DNA of 64,000 nucleotides, taken from the NCBI RefSeq assembly GCF_014199625.1, contig NZ_JACHNY010000004.1, positions 186,001-250,000 of the forward strand, read 5' to 3'. A program made the translations under genes and the position numbers. Source of the stretch: Sphingomonas abaci (lineage in GTDB: Bacteria; Pseudomonadota; Alphaproteobacteria; Sphingomonadales; Sphingomonadaceae). Below are positions 17,215 to 25,602 of the stretch, piece by piece. How positions within the stretch are numbered: position 1 is the first letter of the stretch; the number at the start of each line of letters is the position of its first letter. The notes under the pieces are model-generated. The model was not told where the DNA came from, did no database searches, and saw nothing but the letters and a program-made list of their open reading frames with translations.

Positions 17215-18198
17215 TCAGAAGTCGGTGCCGACCGACAGCGCCGGGCCTGAGCCGGGGGCGGCGTTGCCGGCCACCCGCTGGCGCCAGTCGAGCGTGACGC
17301 GCAGCCGGTGCTCGCCCGCAGGCACGACGACCGCCAGGCTGGGTCCGAGGTCGAGCCGCGCTGCGCCGCGCTGCATCCCGCCCCACAGGCCGATGCCCAG
17401 GTCGAGCCGCGTCGCGCCCCGCGTCACCGGCCGGCTCAATCGCGCCGCGCCGTCGCCGAACCCCGCCGCCGCCGATCCATCGCGCGCGATCGCTCCGGCC
17501 TGCCCGTAGGCTTCGAGCCGCCACTCCCCCGCGATCCGCGTCGGATCGAGGCCGGCGACCAGCGTCACGCTCGCGCCATCGCGACCGCCATCCACCGCGA
17601 TCCGCTTTTCCACCAGCACATGCACCGGTGCCGGGCCGGGCTGCCAGTCGAGCCCGGCGGCGATCTCGGCACCGCGTCCGCGCATGGGCGCCATCGCCCG
17701 GACCGACAGCGCGACGCGTCGCGCGTCGTCCAGCGCATAGCCGATCCGCCCGCCAAGCTGCGATCCGCCGAGCTGCGCGGCATCCGCCCGGGGCGCGCCG
17801 CCGCGCAGGATCAGCCAGCCGCTGGCGCTCCAGCGCGCACGGGCCGCGCCATGCGCCGGGGGCCGTTCGGGCAGCAGCAGCGGCGGCGCAGGATCGACCA
17901 CCGCCCGCAAGTGCGGCGGGGTCGCCGAGGATCCCGACGGCGCGAGCGGGGTCGAGCCTGTGGATAAGTTTTGGGGCGGGGCTGTGGATAAGTTCGCAGG
18001 GCGGGACGGGAGCGCGACGGCATGGCGGCGCGTCGCCGGCGGCGGCTCCGGCGCGATCGCCAGCGCCGCGGCCGGCGGCACGATCGCCTCCATCACCTTC
18101 GCCGCCGAGTCGAGCTGCGGCCAGAGCAGGATCACGCGCGCACCGATCCACAGGCCGAGCGTGGTCGCCAGGAAGCGGAACGGCCGCCCGCCCTTCAC
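17215..18198 (-). CDS. Unknown membrane-anchored protein with barrel-like C-terminal domain, NfrA-C-like
   Basis: A 327-residue protein with an N-terminal helix (FLATTLGLWIGARVILLW), a Pro/Ala-rich linker (about residues 60-120) and a C-terminal domain of alternating strands (GWLILRGG, GGRIGYALDD, RRVALSVRAM, LVEKRIAVDGG, WRLEAYGQAGAI) ending in Phe. That layout suggests an outer-membrane barrel or the C-terminal domain of the phage N4 receptor NfrA; this is inference. The GTG start overlaps the stop of the nfrB-like glycosyltransferase gene (GTGA), strong evidence for joint action. The linker carries a repeated N-L-S-T encoded by two perfect DnaA-box sequences with TTA codons. Confidence 0.65.
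   Translation of the reverse strand: MKGGRPFRFLATTLGLWIGARVILLWPQLDSAAKVMEAIVPPAAALAIAPEPPPATRRHAVALPSRPANLSTAPPQNLSTGSTPLAPSGSSATPPHLRAVVDPAPPLLLPERPPAHGAARARWSASGWLILRGGAPRADAAQLGGSQLGGRIGYALDDARRVALSVRAMAPMRGRGAEIAAGLDWQPGPAPVHVLVEKRIAVDGGRDGASVTLVAGLDPTRIAGEWRLEAYGQAGAIARDGSAAAGFGDGAARLSRPVTRGATRLDLGIGLWGGMQRGAARLDLGPSLAVVVPAGEHRLRVTLDWRQRVAGNAAPGSGPALSVGTDF
17958..17994. repeat. Two perfect DnaA-box 9-mers in a 13-bp direct repeat
   Basis: CTGTGGATAAGTT occurs at 17958-17970 and 17982-17994. Each contains TGTGGATAA, the reverse complement of the consensus DnaA box TTATCCACA; starts are 24 bp apart in the same orientation. Both lie within the linker of a coding sequence, where they encode N-L-S-T with the TTA leucine codon, which is very unusual in such GC-rich DNA. 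Binding by DnaA is not shown by sequence alone. Confidence 0.7.
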
Positions 18199-19583
18199 AG
18201 CTCGGCCGCCGCCGGCTCCGGGAAGTCGTGTCGCGTCTTGCCCCAGGCCGGCGCCGCGCCGCGCAGCATGCGGACATAGCGCACCGCTCCCGCCCGGCCG
18301 GCGAGCAGCGCGATATAGTTGCCCAGCACCAGTCGTGGCGCGGACAACAGCGCCTGCCGCCACCCATAGACCTGTCCGGTCATCCAGGCGCGGACCACCA
18401 GCCGCCAGGCGAGCAGCACACCGTTCAGCGCCAGCATCCCCGCCAGCCAGGCGGGGATGCCCGCCTGTGCCAGGGCGAACATCCAGTGCAGCGCCCAGCG
18501 GACCGCCCAGCCCAGCAGGGCCCCATAGCTGGCGAGCAGGACCAGCAGGGCGAGCGGCCCGCGCCGGTCGCGCATCCGCATCCAGTTCTCGCCCAGGGCC
18601 AGGGTGCGCCCCCAGCCGGTGCGATCCCAGCCGGCAAAGGCGATCCCGGCCAGCCAGCGCGACTTCTGCCGCACCGAGTCGGCGATGCGATGCGGGAAAT
18701 AGGCGCGCACCGCGATCAGCCGCCCGCCCGCGTCGCGTCGGCGGACGAAACAGCCCCGCCCGCCCAGATCGGCGATGCGCAGGCCCAGTTCGTAATCCTC
18801 GACCAGGCTGACCGGATCGAACGGATCGCCGCCCCGCGCCGCCGCGATCCGCGCCAGCATCGCCGGATCGATCGCACAGCCCGTCCCAGCCAGCGGCATC
18901 GCCGCGCCCAGGCCGGTCCGCACCGGCATCATCCGGCCATGTGCGTCGGCGAATTCGTCGGCATAGGTGGCGGACACCAAAGCCGCCATGACGCCCGCAT
19001 CGCGGCGGATCAGCGGCATGACCGGCAGCTGCACCACCGTCCAGTCGGCGATCAGCGCATCGAACAGCCGGAGTTCATGCGGGTCGACGACGTCCTCGGC
19101 GTCGTGCAGCACGACCGCGCGGGTCGTCTGCCCCGCCGCGCGATCATCGGCGCACAGGCGATGCCACAGGATGTTGAGGCAATCGGCCTTGGTGGTCGGC
19201 CCACCGCCCGGATTGATCGCCAGCCGCACCCGATCGTCCCGCGCCATGACCGCGCGCACCGCCGCGATCGTCGCCGGATCGTTGGCATAGGCCCCGACGT
19301 AGATCCGATAATCGGGATGGTCGTAGCGGCGCAGTGCGGCGGTCAGCATCGCGCCGATCACCGCGCTCTCGTCCCAGGCGGGCACGAACACCGCCATCCG
19401 GCCGGGCGTCGTCGGAGCCGGGGCCGTCGGAGCCGTGCCCGCCCCCGACGACGACGCCCGCCACCGCCACAGGGCGATCCCGTCGATCAGCAGTTCGTCC
19501 AGGCCGCCGATCGTCAGGCCGAGCGCCGCGAACAGCGTCAGTTCGTGCAGCACGCGGTCGAGCGCGCCGATCGCTTCCATCAT
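18195..19583 (-). CDS. Membrane glycosyltransferase, NfrB-like (GT2 family)
   Basis: An inner-membrane processive-type glycosyltransferase of 462 residues. An N-terminal helix is followed by a GT2 core with MAVFVPAWDESAVIGAML (nucleotide-sugar fold), VVLHDAEDVVDPHELRLFD (the metal-binding aspartates), LVEDYELGLR (catalytic ED) and the acceptor motif RQKSRWLAG (QxxRW type). Several C-terminal membrane helices follow. This resembles E. coli NfrB, the inner-membrane partner of the phage N4 receptor, involved in an exopolysaccharide. NfrB also has a C-terminal cyclic-di-GMP-binding MshEN region, which is absent here. ATG at 19583 is chosen; GTG at 19613 and ATG at 19580 are alternatives. Confidence 0.85.
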   Translation of the reverse strand: MMEAIGALDRVLHELTLFAALGLTIGGLDELLIDGIALWRWRASSSGAGTAPTAPAPTTPGRMAVFVPAWDESAVIGAMLTAALRRYDHPDYRIYVGAYANDPATIAAVRAVMARDDRVRLAINPGGGPTTKADCLNILWHRLCADDRAAGQTTRAVVLHDAEDVVDPHELRLFDALIADWTVVQLPVMPLIRRDAGVMAALVSATYADEFADAHGRMMPVRTGLGAAMPLAGTGCAIDPAMLARIAAARGGDPFDPVSLVEDYELGLRIADLGGRGCFVRRRDAGGRLIAVRAYFPHRIADSVRQKSRWLAGIAFAGWDRTGWGRTLALGENWMRMRDRRGPLALLVLLASYGALLGWAVRWALHWMFALAQAGIPAWLAGMLALNGVLLAWRLVVRAWMTGQVYGWRQALLSAPRLVLGNYIALLAGRAGAVRYVRMLRGAAPAWGKTRHDFPEPAAAEL

Positions 19584-20030
19584 GCCAACCCCCGCTGGCC
19601 CACCCGCGTCCACGGGTTTCCGGTCCGGGATGGATCATTACCGGTCCGAAACGGAGTCTGGCGAGAACCAAAGCGGCGGTGGCGCGTTCACGCCCCGATC
19701 CCTCCCCCTTTTCGGGATCGGTGCCGGTCCAAGCACGGCACGGCCGCGTCGCCGCGTAGCTGGCGGCGCGGCCAACCCGGTGTTCCGCAACAGCAAATCC
19801 GACAATCCGGGTGCCGCGACGCGCCCGGCACCCCGCTGCCCGCTACCGGGTCGGGGCGGAGACGGACCGGCGGCCGGACCGAGATCCGTCCCGCGCTGGC
19901 ACAAAAGTCGCCACCGACCGATATATCCGAAATGGAGCAGCTTTCGCCGCAGGAGCGAGCCAGGTGGCGCGGAACCCGTCAGCGCGCTCTGGTCTGCGTA
20001 AACGCGCCTAGGCCCCGCGAAACGCCGGGA
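19584..20030. other. Non-coding gap of about 450 bases upstream of the nfrB-like gene
   Basis: The longest gap in the window. It shows no convincing gene: the open frames are short, Arg/Pro-rich and lack starts with a Shine-Dalgarno. No tRNA, REP pair or clear promoter was recognised. It separates the bamE stop from the nfrB-like start, so it should hold the promoter of the long minus-strand run. Confidence 0.5.
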
Positions 20031-20522
20031 TCAGGGCCGGGTACGACCCGCGCCGCCACCGCCGCCGCCTGCCGGCCCGCCGGCGCCGGCCGCGCCGACC
20101 GTGCCGATATTGCCGAACAGGTCCTGGAAGAAGCCGCGCTGGCGGCCGAGCGTCGGCGTCGTCTTGCCATAGGGGCTGACCGAGGCGACCTGCGCCACGC
20201 CGCCGCGTCGGATCGCGCTGACATTGCCGGCCTGGTCGAAGCTGATCTGCACCGTGATCTGGTCGCGGACCTTGGGCACCTGATAGCCGTAGTTGCGGCT
20301 GTCGCGCGCGATATAATACCAGTCGCCCTGGCCGAAGGCGGTGGTCAGCGTCGGCTTGCCCAACGTCGCCTGGACCGAGGCGCGATTGTCGACGCCCGGC
20401 TGCACCGAATTGACCAGGTCGCTGTCGACCACATACCCCTGGTGCGAGCGGAGCGGTGCGCATCCCGCAGCGAGGAGGCCGGCGCCCGCGACCAGCGCGA
20501 GAGAGGCGAGGGGATGGCGCAT
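20031..20522 (-). CDS. bamE: Outer membrane assembly lipoprotein BamE (SmpA/OmlA)
   Basis: Lipoprotein subunit of the BAM complex that inserts beta-barrel proteins into the outer membrane. The signal peptide ends in a lipobox (LLAAGC, Cys21). The mature part has the BamE core: HQGYVVDSDLVNSVQPGVDNRASVQATLGKP and WYYIARDSRNYGYQVPKVRDQ. The tail is glycine-rich (GGGGGGAGRTRP), longer than in E. coli. The ATG at 20522 gives 163 residues; the longer frame starts before the signal peptide and is rejected. It is divergent from the UQCC gene. Confidence 0.9.
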   Translation of the reverse strand: MRHPLASLALVAGAGLLAAGCAPLRSHQGYVVDSDLVNSVQPGVDNRASVQATLGKPTLTTAFGQGDWYYIARDSRNYGYQVPKVRDQITVQISFDQAGNVSAIRRGGVAQVASVSPYGKTTPTLGRQRGFFQDLFGNIGTVGAAGAGGPAGGGGGGAGRTRP

Positions 20523-20646
20523 GGACGAAAACTCCGGGCGGACGCGGGGACGCTGAACGACGACGGCCGATTGCATCGGTCGCCGATCGCCTCGATATGC
20601 GAGGGCGTCGCGGCGCACAAGCCGCGTGAAGCGGGAGGACGCGCGA

Positions 20647-21159
20647 TTGGGCTGGCTGGGCAGGCTGTTCGGCGGCGGCAGACAGGCGGATGCCGCCCTG
20701 CCGCTCTACAATGCGGTGGTGCTGCAGGCGCGGGCGGAGCATTGGTATCTGGCCGGCGCGGTGCCCGACACGGTCGACGGCCGGTTCGACATGATCGCGG
20801 CCGTGCTGGCGATGCTGCTGCTCAGGCTGGAGGAGGAACCGGCCGGGGCCGAGCCCGCCGCGCGCCTCGCCGAACGCTTCGTCGACGACATGGACGCGCA
20901 GTTGCGCCAGCTGGGCATCGGCGACATCGTCGTCGGCAAGCAGATCGGCCGGATGATGGCCGCGCTGGGCGGTCGCCTGGGCGCCTATCGCGACGGGCTG
21001 GCGACGGGCGGGTTCGAGCAGGCGCTGGTCCGCAACCTCTATCGCGGCACGCCGCCCGATCCCGCCGCGCTCGCCCATGTCGCCGACCGCTTGCGCCGGC
21101 TGCGCGGCGACCTCACCTCCGTGCCCATCGACCAGCTTCTGACCGGATATCTGCCATGA
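20647..21159 (+). CDS. Ubiquinol-cytochrome c chaperone family protein (CBP3/UQCC1-like)
   Basis: A 170-residue relative of mitochondrial Cbp3/UQCC1, which helps assemble the cytochrome bc1 complex. The family stretch is LYNAVVLQARAEHWYLAGAVPDTVDGRFDMIAAVLAMLLLRL (residues about 20-60), followed by LAERFVDDMDAQLRQLGIGDIVVGKQIGRMM. TTG at 20647 is preferred because GGGAGG stands 8 bases before it; GTG at 20626 would place that Shine-Dalgarno inside the gene. The stop overlaps the DUF177 gene start (ATGA). This pair is a typical alphaproteobacterial neighbourhood. Confidence 0.87.
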   Translation: MGWLGRLFGGGRQADAALPLYNAVVLQARAEHWYLAGAVPDTVDGRFDMIAAVLAMLLLRLEEEPAGAEPAARLAERFVDDMDAQLRQLGIGDIVVGKQIGRMMAALGGRLGAYRDGLATGGFEQALVRNLYRGTPPDPAALAHVADRLRRLRGDLTSVPIDQLLTGYLP

Positions 21160-21683
21160 CCCCCGAATTCTCCCGCCCCGAACGCCTCGACACGATCGGC
21201 GAGGGCGAGCGCACCGTCGCGATCGAAGCGGAGGCGGAGGAGCGCCGCCGGCTCGCCGCCCGCTTCGGCATCGTCGCGGTCGATTCGCTCGCCGCAACCC
21301 TGACCATCCGCCGCGACGCCGGCGGCATCCTGGCGACCGGCCGGGTGACCGGGCAGGTGGTTCAGTCCTGCTCGATCACCGGCGATCCGCTGACCGTCGC
21401 GATCGACGAGCCGCTGGCGCTGCGCTTCGTCGAGCCGATGGCGGGCGAGGAGGAAGTGGAACTGTCCGCCGACGCGCTCGACACGGTCGAGATCGAAGGA
21501 AGCGCGATCGACCTGGGCGAGGCGGCGGCGGAGACGATGGCGCTGGCGCTCGATCCCTTTCCGCGCGGCCCCGATGCGGCCGAGGCGCTGAAGCGCGCCG
21601 GCGTGGTCGGCGAGGACGAGGCCGGGGCGGTGACCGGGCCGTTCAGCGCGCTGGCCGAGCTGAAGAAGACGCTGGGCGGCTGA
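21156..21683 (+). CDS. DUF177 (YceD) family protein
   Basis: A 175-residue cytoplasmic protein. The conserved DUF177 centre is TGQVVQSCSITGDPL followed by EPLALRFV and the acidic tail EAAAETMALALDPFPRGPDA. In bacteria YceD is linked to 23S rRNA or rpmF expression; in plants relatives are needed for chloroplast 23S rRNA processing. rpmF is not next to it here. The ATG overlaps the UQCC stop, so the two are coupled. It converges with only 5 bases of gap on the GNAT gene. Confidence 0.87.
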   Translation: MTPEFSRPERLDTIGEGERTVAIEAEAEERRRLAARFGIVAVDSLAATLTIRRDAGGILATGRVTGQVVQSCSITGDPLTVAIDEPLALRFVEPMAGEEEVELSADALDTVEIEGSAIDLGEAAAETMALALDPFPRGPDAAEALKRAGVVGEDEAGAVTGPFSALAELKKTLGG

Positions 21684-21688
21684 GCCCC

Positions 21689-21967
21689 TCACCCCATCAG
21701 GTCGCGATATTCCGGGTGGCGGTCGATGAACGCCTTCACGAAGGGGCATTGCGGCACCACGCGCAGACCCTGGTCGCGCGCGCTGTCGAGCGCACCGCGG
21801 ATCAGCTTGCTGCCGACGCCGCGCCCCTCGATCTCGGGCGGCACCAGCGTGTGGGTGAAGACGATCACTTCACCCTCGCGCTGATAGGCGGCGACGGCGC
21901 GATGGCCGTCGACCTCGAGCGTGAATTCCTGTTCGGCGCGATTGTCGCGAAGCTGTTGCATGGTCAT
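21689..21967 (-). CDS. Small GNAT-like N-acetyltransferase (YjdJ type)
   Basis: A minimal acetyltransferase of 92 residues. The acetyl-CoA binding stretch is VPPEIEGRGVGSKLIRGALDSARDQGLRVVPQCPFVKAFIDRHPEY, with the R/Q-x-x-G-x-G/A type loop as EGRGVGSKL. These short GNAT proteins resemble human GTLF3B/NATD1; substrates are unknown. The gene starts ATG ACC ATG, so the second ATG (21961) is an equal candidate. Confidence 0.85.
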   Translation of the reverse strand: MTMQQLRDNRAEQEFTLEVDGHRAVAAYQREGEVIVFTHTLVPPEIEGRGVGSKLIRGALDSARDQGLRVVPQCPFVKAFIDRHPEYRDLMG

Positions 21968-22013
21968 CGAACGCGCTCTGCCCGATCCGGGTCCGTGTTG
22001 CCCAGCCCGCCGG

Positions 22014-22928
22014 TCACGCGCAGGTCAGCGTGATCCGCCGCGCCGGCTTGTCGAACAGGATCGACGAACAGCGCGCCAGCATGTCCGCGCCCAGGTTCAG
22101 CCGGTCGCGCGCCGGATCGGCCTTCTTGCCGCGCGCAACCACCACCAGCTCGTCCGGATCGGGCTCCGCCTCCGCGATCGCCGAGGTGCGGCCGTAATCG
22201 CCGTTTCGCGCGCCCAGCACCGCGAGCTGGAGCGGCCCGATCGCCAGCGGCCGCGCCAGCGTCAGCGTGCGCACCGGGCGGGCTATGCCGAAGGCGATCT
22301 CGACCGGCGCCGGCGCGCCCGACAGCGTGCCGCCCTGCGCCGCCGCCAGCCGCACCGCCGCCCCCGCCGTCGCCAGCGTGCGCGGATGATGCGGGTCGAA
22401 GCGCAGCCGCATCGGCTGGCCGCCGACCAGGATCATCGCGTCGCTCGCGCCCCAGTCGCCGAACAGGCCGCCGGCCTTCATCATCGGCAGCGTCACCGTC
22501 CGCTCGCCCGCGATCGGCGGCCGCAGCGTGAAGCGGACCAGCGGCTCGGGCAGCCCGCCCGGGCCGATGGCGCCGGCGATCCCGGCGGTCCGCGCCTGCA
22601 CCGCCCAACCGATCCGCCGCTTGAACGGCGCGGCCCCGGGCAGCACGACCGGAGCGACCGCCGTGTGCCCCGTGAACAGGCGCGGCCCGACCGCAAACCG
22701 CATCGCGAACGGCCCCGGTTTCAGCCCGGCGAGCGCGGCATGCCCCGAATCGAGCATCGGCATCGCGATCATCGCCGGGTCGATCCGCATGGTCATGGCC
22801 GCACCCCCCACCCGCGCCGCTACCAACCCGTCCGCCGGCACCAGCCGTTCGCGCGGTGCGTCCTTCGCGGGCAGCGCCGCCGCGACCGCGAGCCCCATGA
22901 TCGCCGCTGCCCCGAGCCGTCTCGCCAT
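22014..22928 (-). CDS. Exported protein of unknown function
   Basis: Not recognised. The 304 residues start with a short signal peptide (MARRLGAAAIMGLAVAAALPAKD) and continue as a beta-rich domain without membrane helices. A MLDSGHA segment followed about 70 residues later by GIAGAIGPGG faintly recalls the active-site and flap layout of retropepsin-like proteases, but the usual D-T/S-G-A is altered to DSGH and the rest does not fit well. A single Cys pair (ARCSS, LTCA) lies at the C terminus. ATG at 22928 is chosen for the signal peptide; ATG at 22973 is possible. Confidence 0.6.
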   Translation of the reverse strand: MARRLGAAAIMGLAVAAALPAKDAPRERLVPADGLVAARVGGAAMTMRIDPAMIAMPMLDSGHAALAGLKPGPFAMRFAVGPRLFTGHTAVAPVVLPGAAPFKRRIGWAVQARTAGIAGAIGPGGLPEPLVRFTLRPPIAGERTVTLPMMKAGGLFGDWGASDAMILVGGQPMRLRFDPHHPRTLATAGAAVRLAAAQGGTLSGAPAPVEIAFGIARPVRTLTLARPLAIGPLQLAVLGARNGDYGRTSAIAEAEPDPDELVVVARGKKADPARDRLNLGADMLARCSSILFDKPARRITLTCA

Positions 22929-23196
22929 GCCACCGCCCCCGGCGGCGAAAGCGCCGCGACGACAAGCTGTCATGTCACGGCCGTAACAATCAAGGGCGAA
23001 GCATGGACCAAAGCGGAATCGCACCCTGGCGCGAAGTGCGGCCGCTCCGTGTCCGGCGCTGCTCGATCGTCGCCGACGCCGCCGATGATCGCGGACCCGC
23101 CACCCGCCGGACGCACCGGCCGCACCGGTGCGCGAGCCCTGGTCTTCTTTCCCCGCCCCCTCGACCCTGCCCATCACCGCGCCTACATCGCGGGCA

Positions 23197-24966
23197 ATGC
23201 CCCCCGAAACCCTGCCCACCCTCCAGCGCGTCTTCGGCTTTCCCGGTTTCCGCGGCGTCCAGGCCGATGTGGTCGGCCGCGTGCTCGACCGGCGGCGGAC
23301 GCTGGCGGTGATGCCGACCGGCGCCGGCAAGTCGCTCTGCTATCAACTTCCCGCGGTGATGATGGACGGGTGCTGCGTCGTCGTCTCGCCGCTCATCGCG
23401 CTGATGCACGATCAGCTCCGCGCGGCCGAGGCGGTCGGCATCCGCGCCGCGACGCTGACCAGCGTCGACCAGAATCGCGGCGAGACCATCGCGCGGTTCC
23501 GCGACGGGGCGCTCGACCTGCTCTATGTCGCGCCCGAACGCGCCTCGTCGGGCCATTTCCGCGATCTTCTGGAAAGCGCCCGGTTGTCGCTGTTCGCGAT
23601 CGACGAGGCGCATTGCGTCAGCGAATGGGGCCATGACTTCCGGCCCGACTATCGGCTGCTCGCACCGCTGATGGATCATTTCCCGGACGTGCCGCGCCTG
23701 GCGCTGACCGCGACCGCCGATGCGCATACCCGCGCCGACATCCTGCAACAGCTCGGCATCGACCGGGAGGGGTTGATTGTGTCCGGCTTCGACCGGCCGA
23801 ACATCCGCTATGCCATCTCGCCGCGCAGCAACCTGAACCAGCAGCTCGCCGACGTGATCCGCGCCAATCCCGGCCCCGGCATCGTCTATGCCCAGACCCG
23901 CGCCGCGACCGAGAAGCTGGCCGAGGCGCTGGCCCGCACCGGCCGGCCCACCCGCGCCTATCATGCCGGGCTGGACCCCGCGATCCGCGCGAAGAACCAG
24001 GCCGATTTCGTCGCCAGCGAGGATATGGTGATCTGCGCCACGGTCGCGTTCGGCATGGGCATCGACAAGCCCGACGTGCGCTTCGTCGCCCATGCCGGCC
24101 TGCCCAAGTCGATCGAGGGCTATTATCAGGAGACCGGTCGCGCCGGTCGCGACGGCGATCCCTCGGTCGCGCACATGTTCTGGGGGGCGGAGGATTTCGC
24201 CCGCGCCCGTCAGCGGATCGGCGAGGTCGAGCCCGAACGCCAGCCCGGCGAGCGCCAGCGGCTGAGCGCGCTGGGTGCGCTGGTCGAGACGGGCGGGTGC
24301 CGCCGCCATGTGCTGCTCCGCCATTTCGGCGAGAACCCGGTCGAGGATTGCGGCAATTGCGACAATTGCCTGGGCTCGCCCGACGCGCGCGACGCGACCG
24401 AGACCGCGCGCAAGTTCCTGTCCGCCGTCTTCCGCACCGGGCAGATGTTCGGCGCGACCTATGTCGAGCAGGTGCTGTGCGGCCAGTCGACCGAGCGCAG
24501 CCTGATGAACGGGCACGAGAATCTGTCGGTGTGGGCGATCGTCGACGGCGACGAGGTGGGGCTGATCAAGCCGGTGCTGCGCGCGCTGATGCTGCGCGAC
24601 GCCCTACGCACCAACGCGCATGGCGGGCTGGAATTCGGCCCCGCCGCGCGCGCGCTGCTGAAGGGCGAGGCGTCGCTGTCGGTGGTCGTGCCCCCCAAGC
24701 GCGAGCGGCGCGGTCGCAGGGCGGGCGCGGCGACGGCCGCGAACCCCGCCGACAATCCGCTGTTCGAGGCGCTGCGCACGCGCCGCCGCGAACTGGCCCA
24801 GGCGGCCGGCGTGCCGCCCTATGTCATCTTCCACGACTCGGTGCTGCGCGACATGGCGGCGCAACGGCCCGCCAGCCGGGCGGAACTGGCGCTGCTGTCG
24901 GGCATCGGCGCGCGCAAGCTGGATGCGTATGGCGACGCGTTCCTGGAGGTGATCCGGGGGGCGTGA
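23197..24966 (+). CDS. recQ: ATP-dependent DNA helicase RecQ
   Basis: 3'-5' DNA helicase in recombination and repair. Seen are Walker A MPTGAGKSLCYQLP, the DEAH box AIDEAHCVSEWGHDFRPDYR, motif VI region YYQETGRAGRDG, the RQC zinc cluster CRRHVLLRHFGE with EDCGNCDNC, and a C-terminal HRDC domain (LFEALRTRRRELAQAAGVPPYVIFHD). The product is 589 residues with ATG at 23197 (MPPETLPTL). A longer frame from 23128 adds residues without similarity. A long hairpin follows about 40 bases after the stop. Confidence 0.97.
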   Translation: MPPETLPTLQRVFGFPGFRGVQADVVGRVLDRRRTLAVMPTGAGKSLCYQLPAVMMDGCCVVVSPLIALMHDQLRAAEAVGIRAATLTSVDQNRGETIARFRDGALDLLYVAPERASSGHFRDLLESARLSLFAIDEAHCVSEWGHDFRPDYRLLAPLMDHFPDVPRLALTATADAHTRADILQQLGIDREGLIVSGFDRPNIRYAISPRSNLNQQLADVIRANPGPGIVYAQTRAATEKLAEALARTGRPTRAYHAGLDPAIRAKNQADFVASEDMVICATVAFGMGIDKPDVRFVAHAGLPKSIEGYYQETGRAGRDGDPSVAHMFWGAEDFARARQRIGEVEPERQPGERQRLSALGALVETGGCRRHVLLRHFGENPVEDCGNCDNCLGSPDARDATETARKFLSAVFRTGQMFGATYVEQVLCGQSTERSLMNGHENLSVWAIVDGDEVGLIKPVLRALMLRDALRTNAHGGLEFGPAARALLKGEASLSVVVPPKRERRGRRAGAATAANPADNPLFEALRTRRRELAQAAGVPPYVIFHDSVLRDMAAQRPASRAELALLSGIGARKLDAYGDAFLEVIRGA

Positions 24967-25008
24967 TCGACGGCTGGACGGGTTCGCGCTAGCAAGGCTA
25001 GTTTTCTC

Positions 25009-25044
25009 CTTCCCGTGTCCCGGCGAAGGCCGGGGAACGGGAAG
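25009..25044 (+). terminator. Long hairpin after recQ built from a REP-like arm
   Basis: CTTCCCGT pairs with ACGGGAAG; inside, CCCGGC pairs with GCCGGG around a GAAG loop, with one 2-base mismatch (GT/GA). The core equals a REP arm. There is no T run after it, so termination would have to be of another type. It starts 43 bases after the recQ stop. Confidence 0.55.
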
Positions 25045-25167
25045 GTCGTGCGTTACGACCCCCGTGCTACCGCACGTCCCGCCCGCAGTCGGGAATTCGC
25101 CGTCGTGTCCGCATCACGCCCACGCGCCATCTTCCCCCGCCCCCGCCGCTTCAGTAAGGCGCGGGAC

Positions 25168-25602
25168 ATGGCCCAGATCCGCACCCTCAACGAGTCCGTC
25201 GCCGTCGCCCCGCAGATCGTCCCGGCCGATGTGCCGGTGATCAAGCAGGCGGGCTTCGTCGCCATCGTCAACAACCGGCCGGACGGCGAGGAGCCGGGCC
25301 AGCCGAGCGGCGATTCCATCCGCGAGGCGGCGGAAGCGGCCGGTCTCGCCTATACCGCGATCCCCGTGACTCCCGCCGGCATCGGCCATGCCGAACTGGA
25401 TGCGATGGTGCAGGCGCTGACCGCCGCCGACGGGCCGGTGCTGGCCTATTGCCGGTCGGGCACGCGCTCGTGCAACCTGTGGGCGCTCGCCGCCGCCCGT
25501 GCCGGCCGCAACCCGACGCTGCTGATCGCCCAGGCCGAGGCGGCCGGCTACGACCTGTCGGCGCTGCGCCCCACGCTCGAGTCGCTCTCGGCCGCCCAGT
25601 GA
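25168..25602 (+). CDS. TIGR01244/DUF442 family phosphatase-like (rhodanese-type fold) protein
   Basis: A 144-residue protein of the beta-lactamase-hydrolase-like (DUF442) group, a dual-specificity-phosphatase fold. The phosphate-binding loop is CRSGTRS (about residues 93-99), and IVNNRPDGEEPGQPS is the conserved acid-loop region. In other bacteria this domain is fused to or works with sulfide dioxygenase and sulfurtransferase functions. Here it stands alone and its stop overlaps the next gene by GTGA. ATG at 25168 sits about 5 bases after GCGCGGGA. Confidence 0.85.
   Translation: MAQIRTLNESVAVAPQIVPADVPVIKQAGFVAIVNNRPDGEEPGQPSGDSIREAAEAAGLAYTAIPVTPAGIGHAELDAMVQALTAADGPVLAYCRSGTRSCNLWALAAARAGRNPTLLIAQAEAAGYDLSALRPTLESLSAAQ

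Noticed and set aside
17958..17994. Replication origin at the paired DnaA boxes
   Set aside because: Only two boxes, no AT-rich unwinding region, and no dnaA, dnaN, gidA or hemE neighbours; kept as an unusual repeat only.
19638..19904. A small 88-codon minus-strand gene in the gap before bamE
   Set aside because: Pro/Arg-rich, no Shine-Dalgarno, no similarity recognised; likely chance frame.
17628..21683. A plus-strand open frame of more than 1300 codons across 17628-21683
   Set aside because: Only its end (21156-21683, DUF177) is a real gene. The rest is antisense to well-supported genes and rich in Arg/Pro/Ala, as expected of GC-rich DNA read in a third-position-biased frame.
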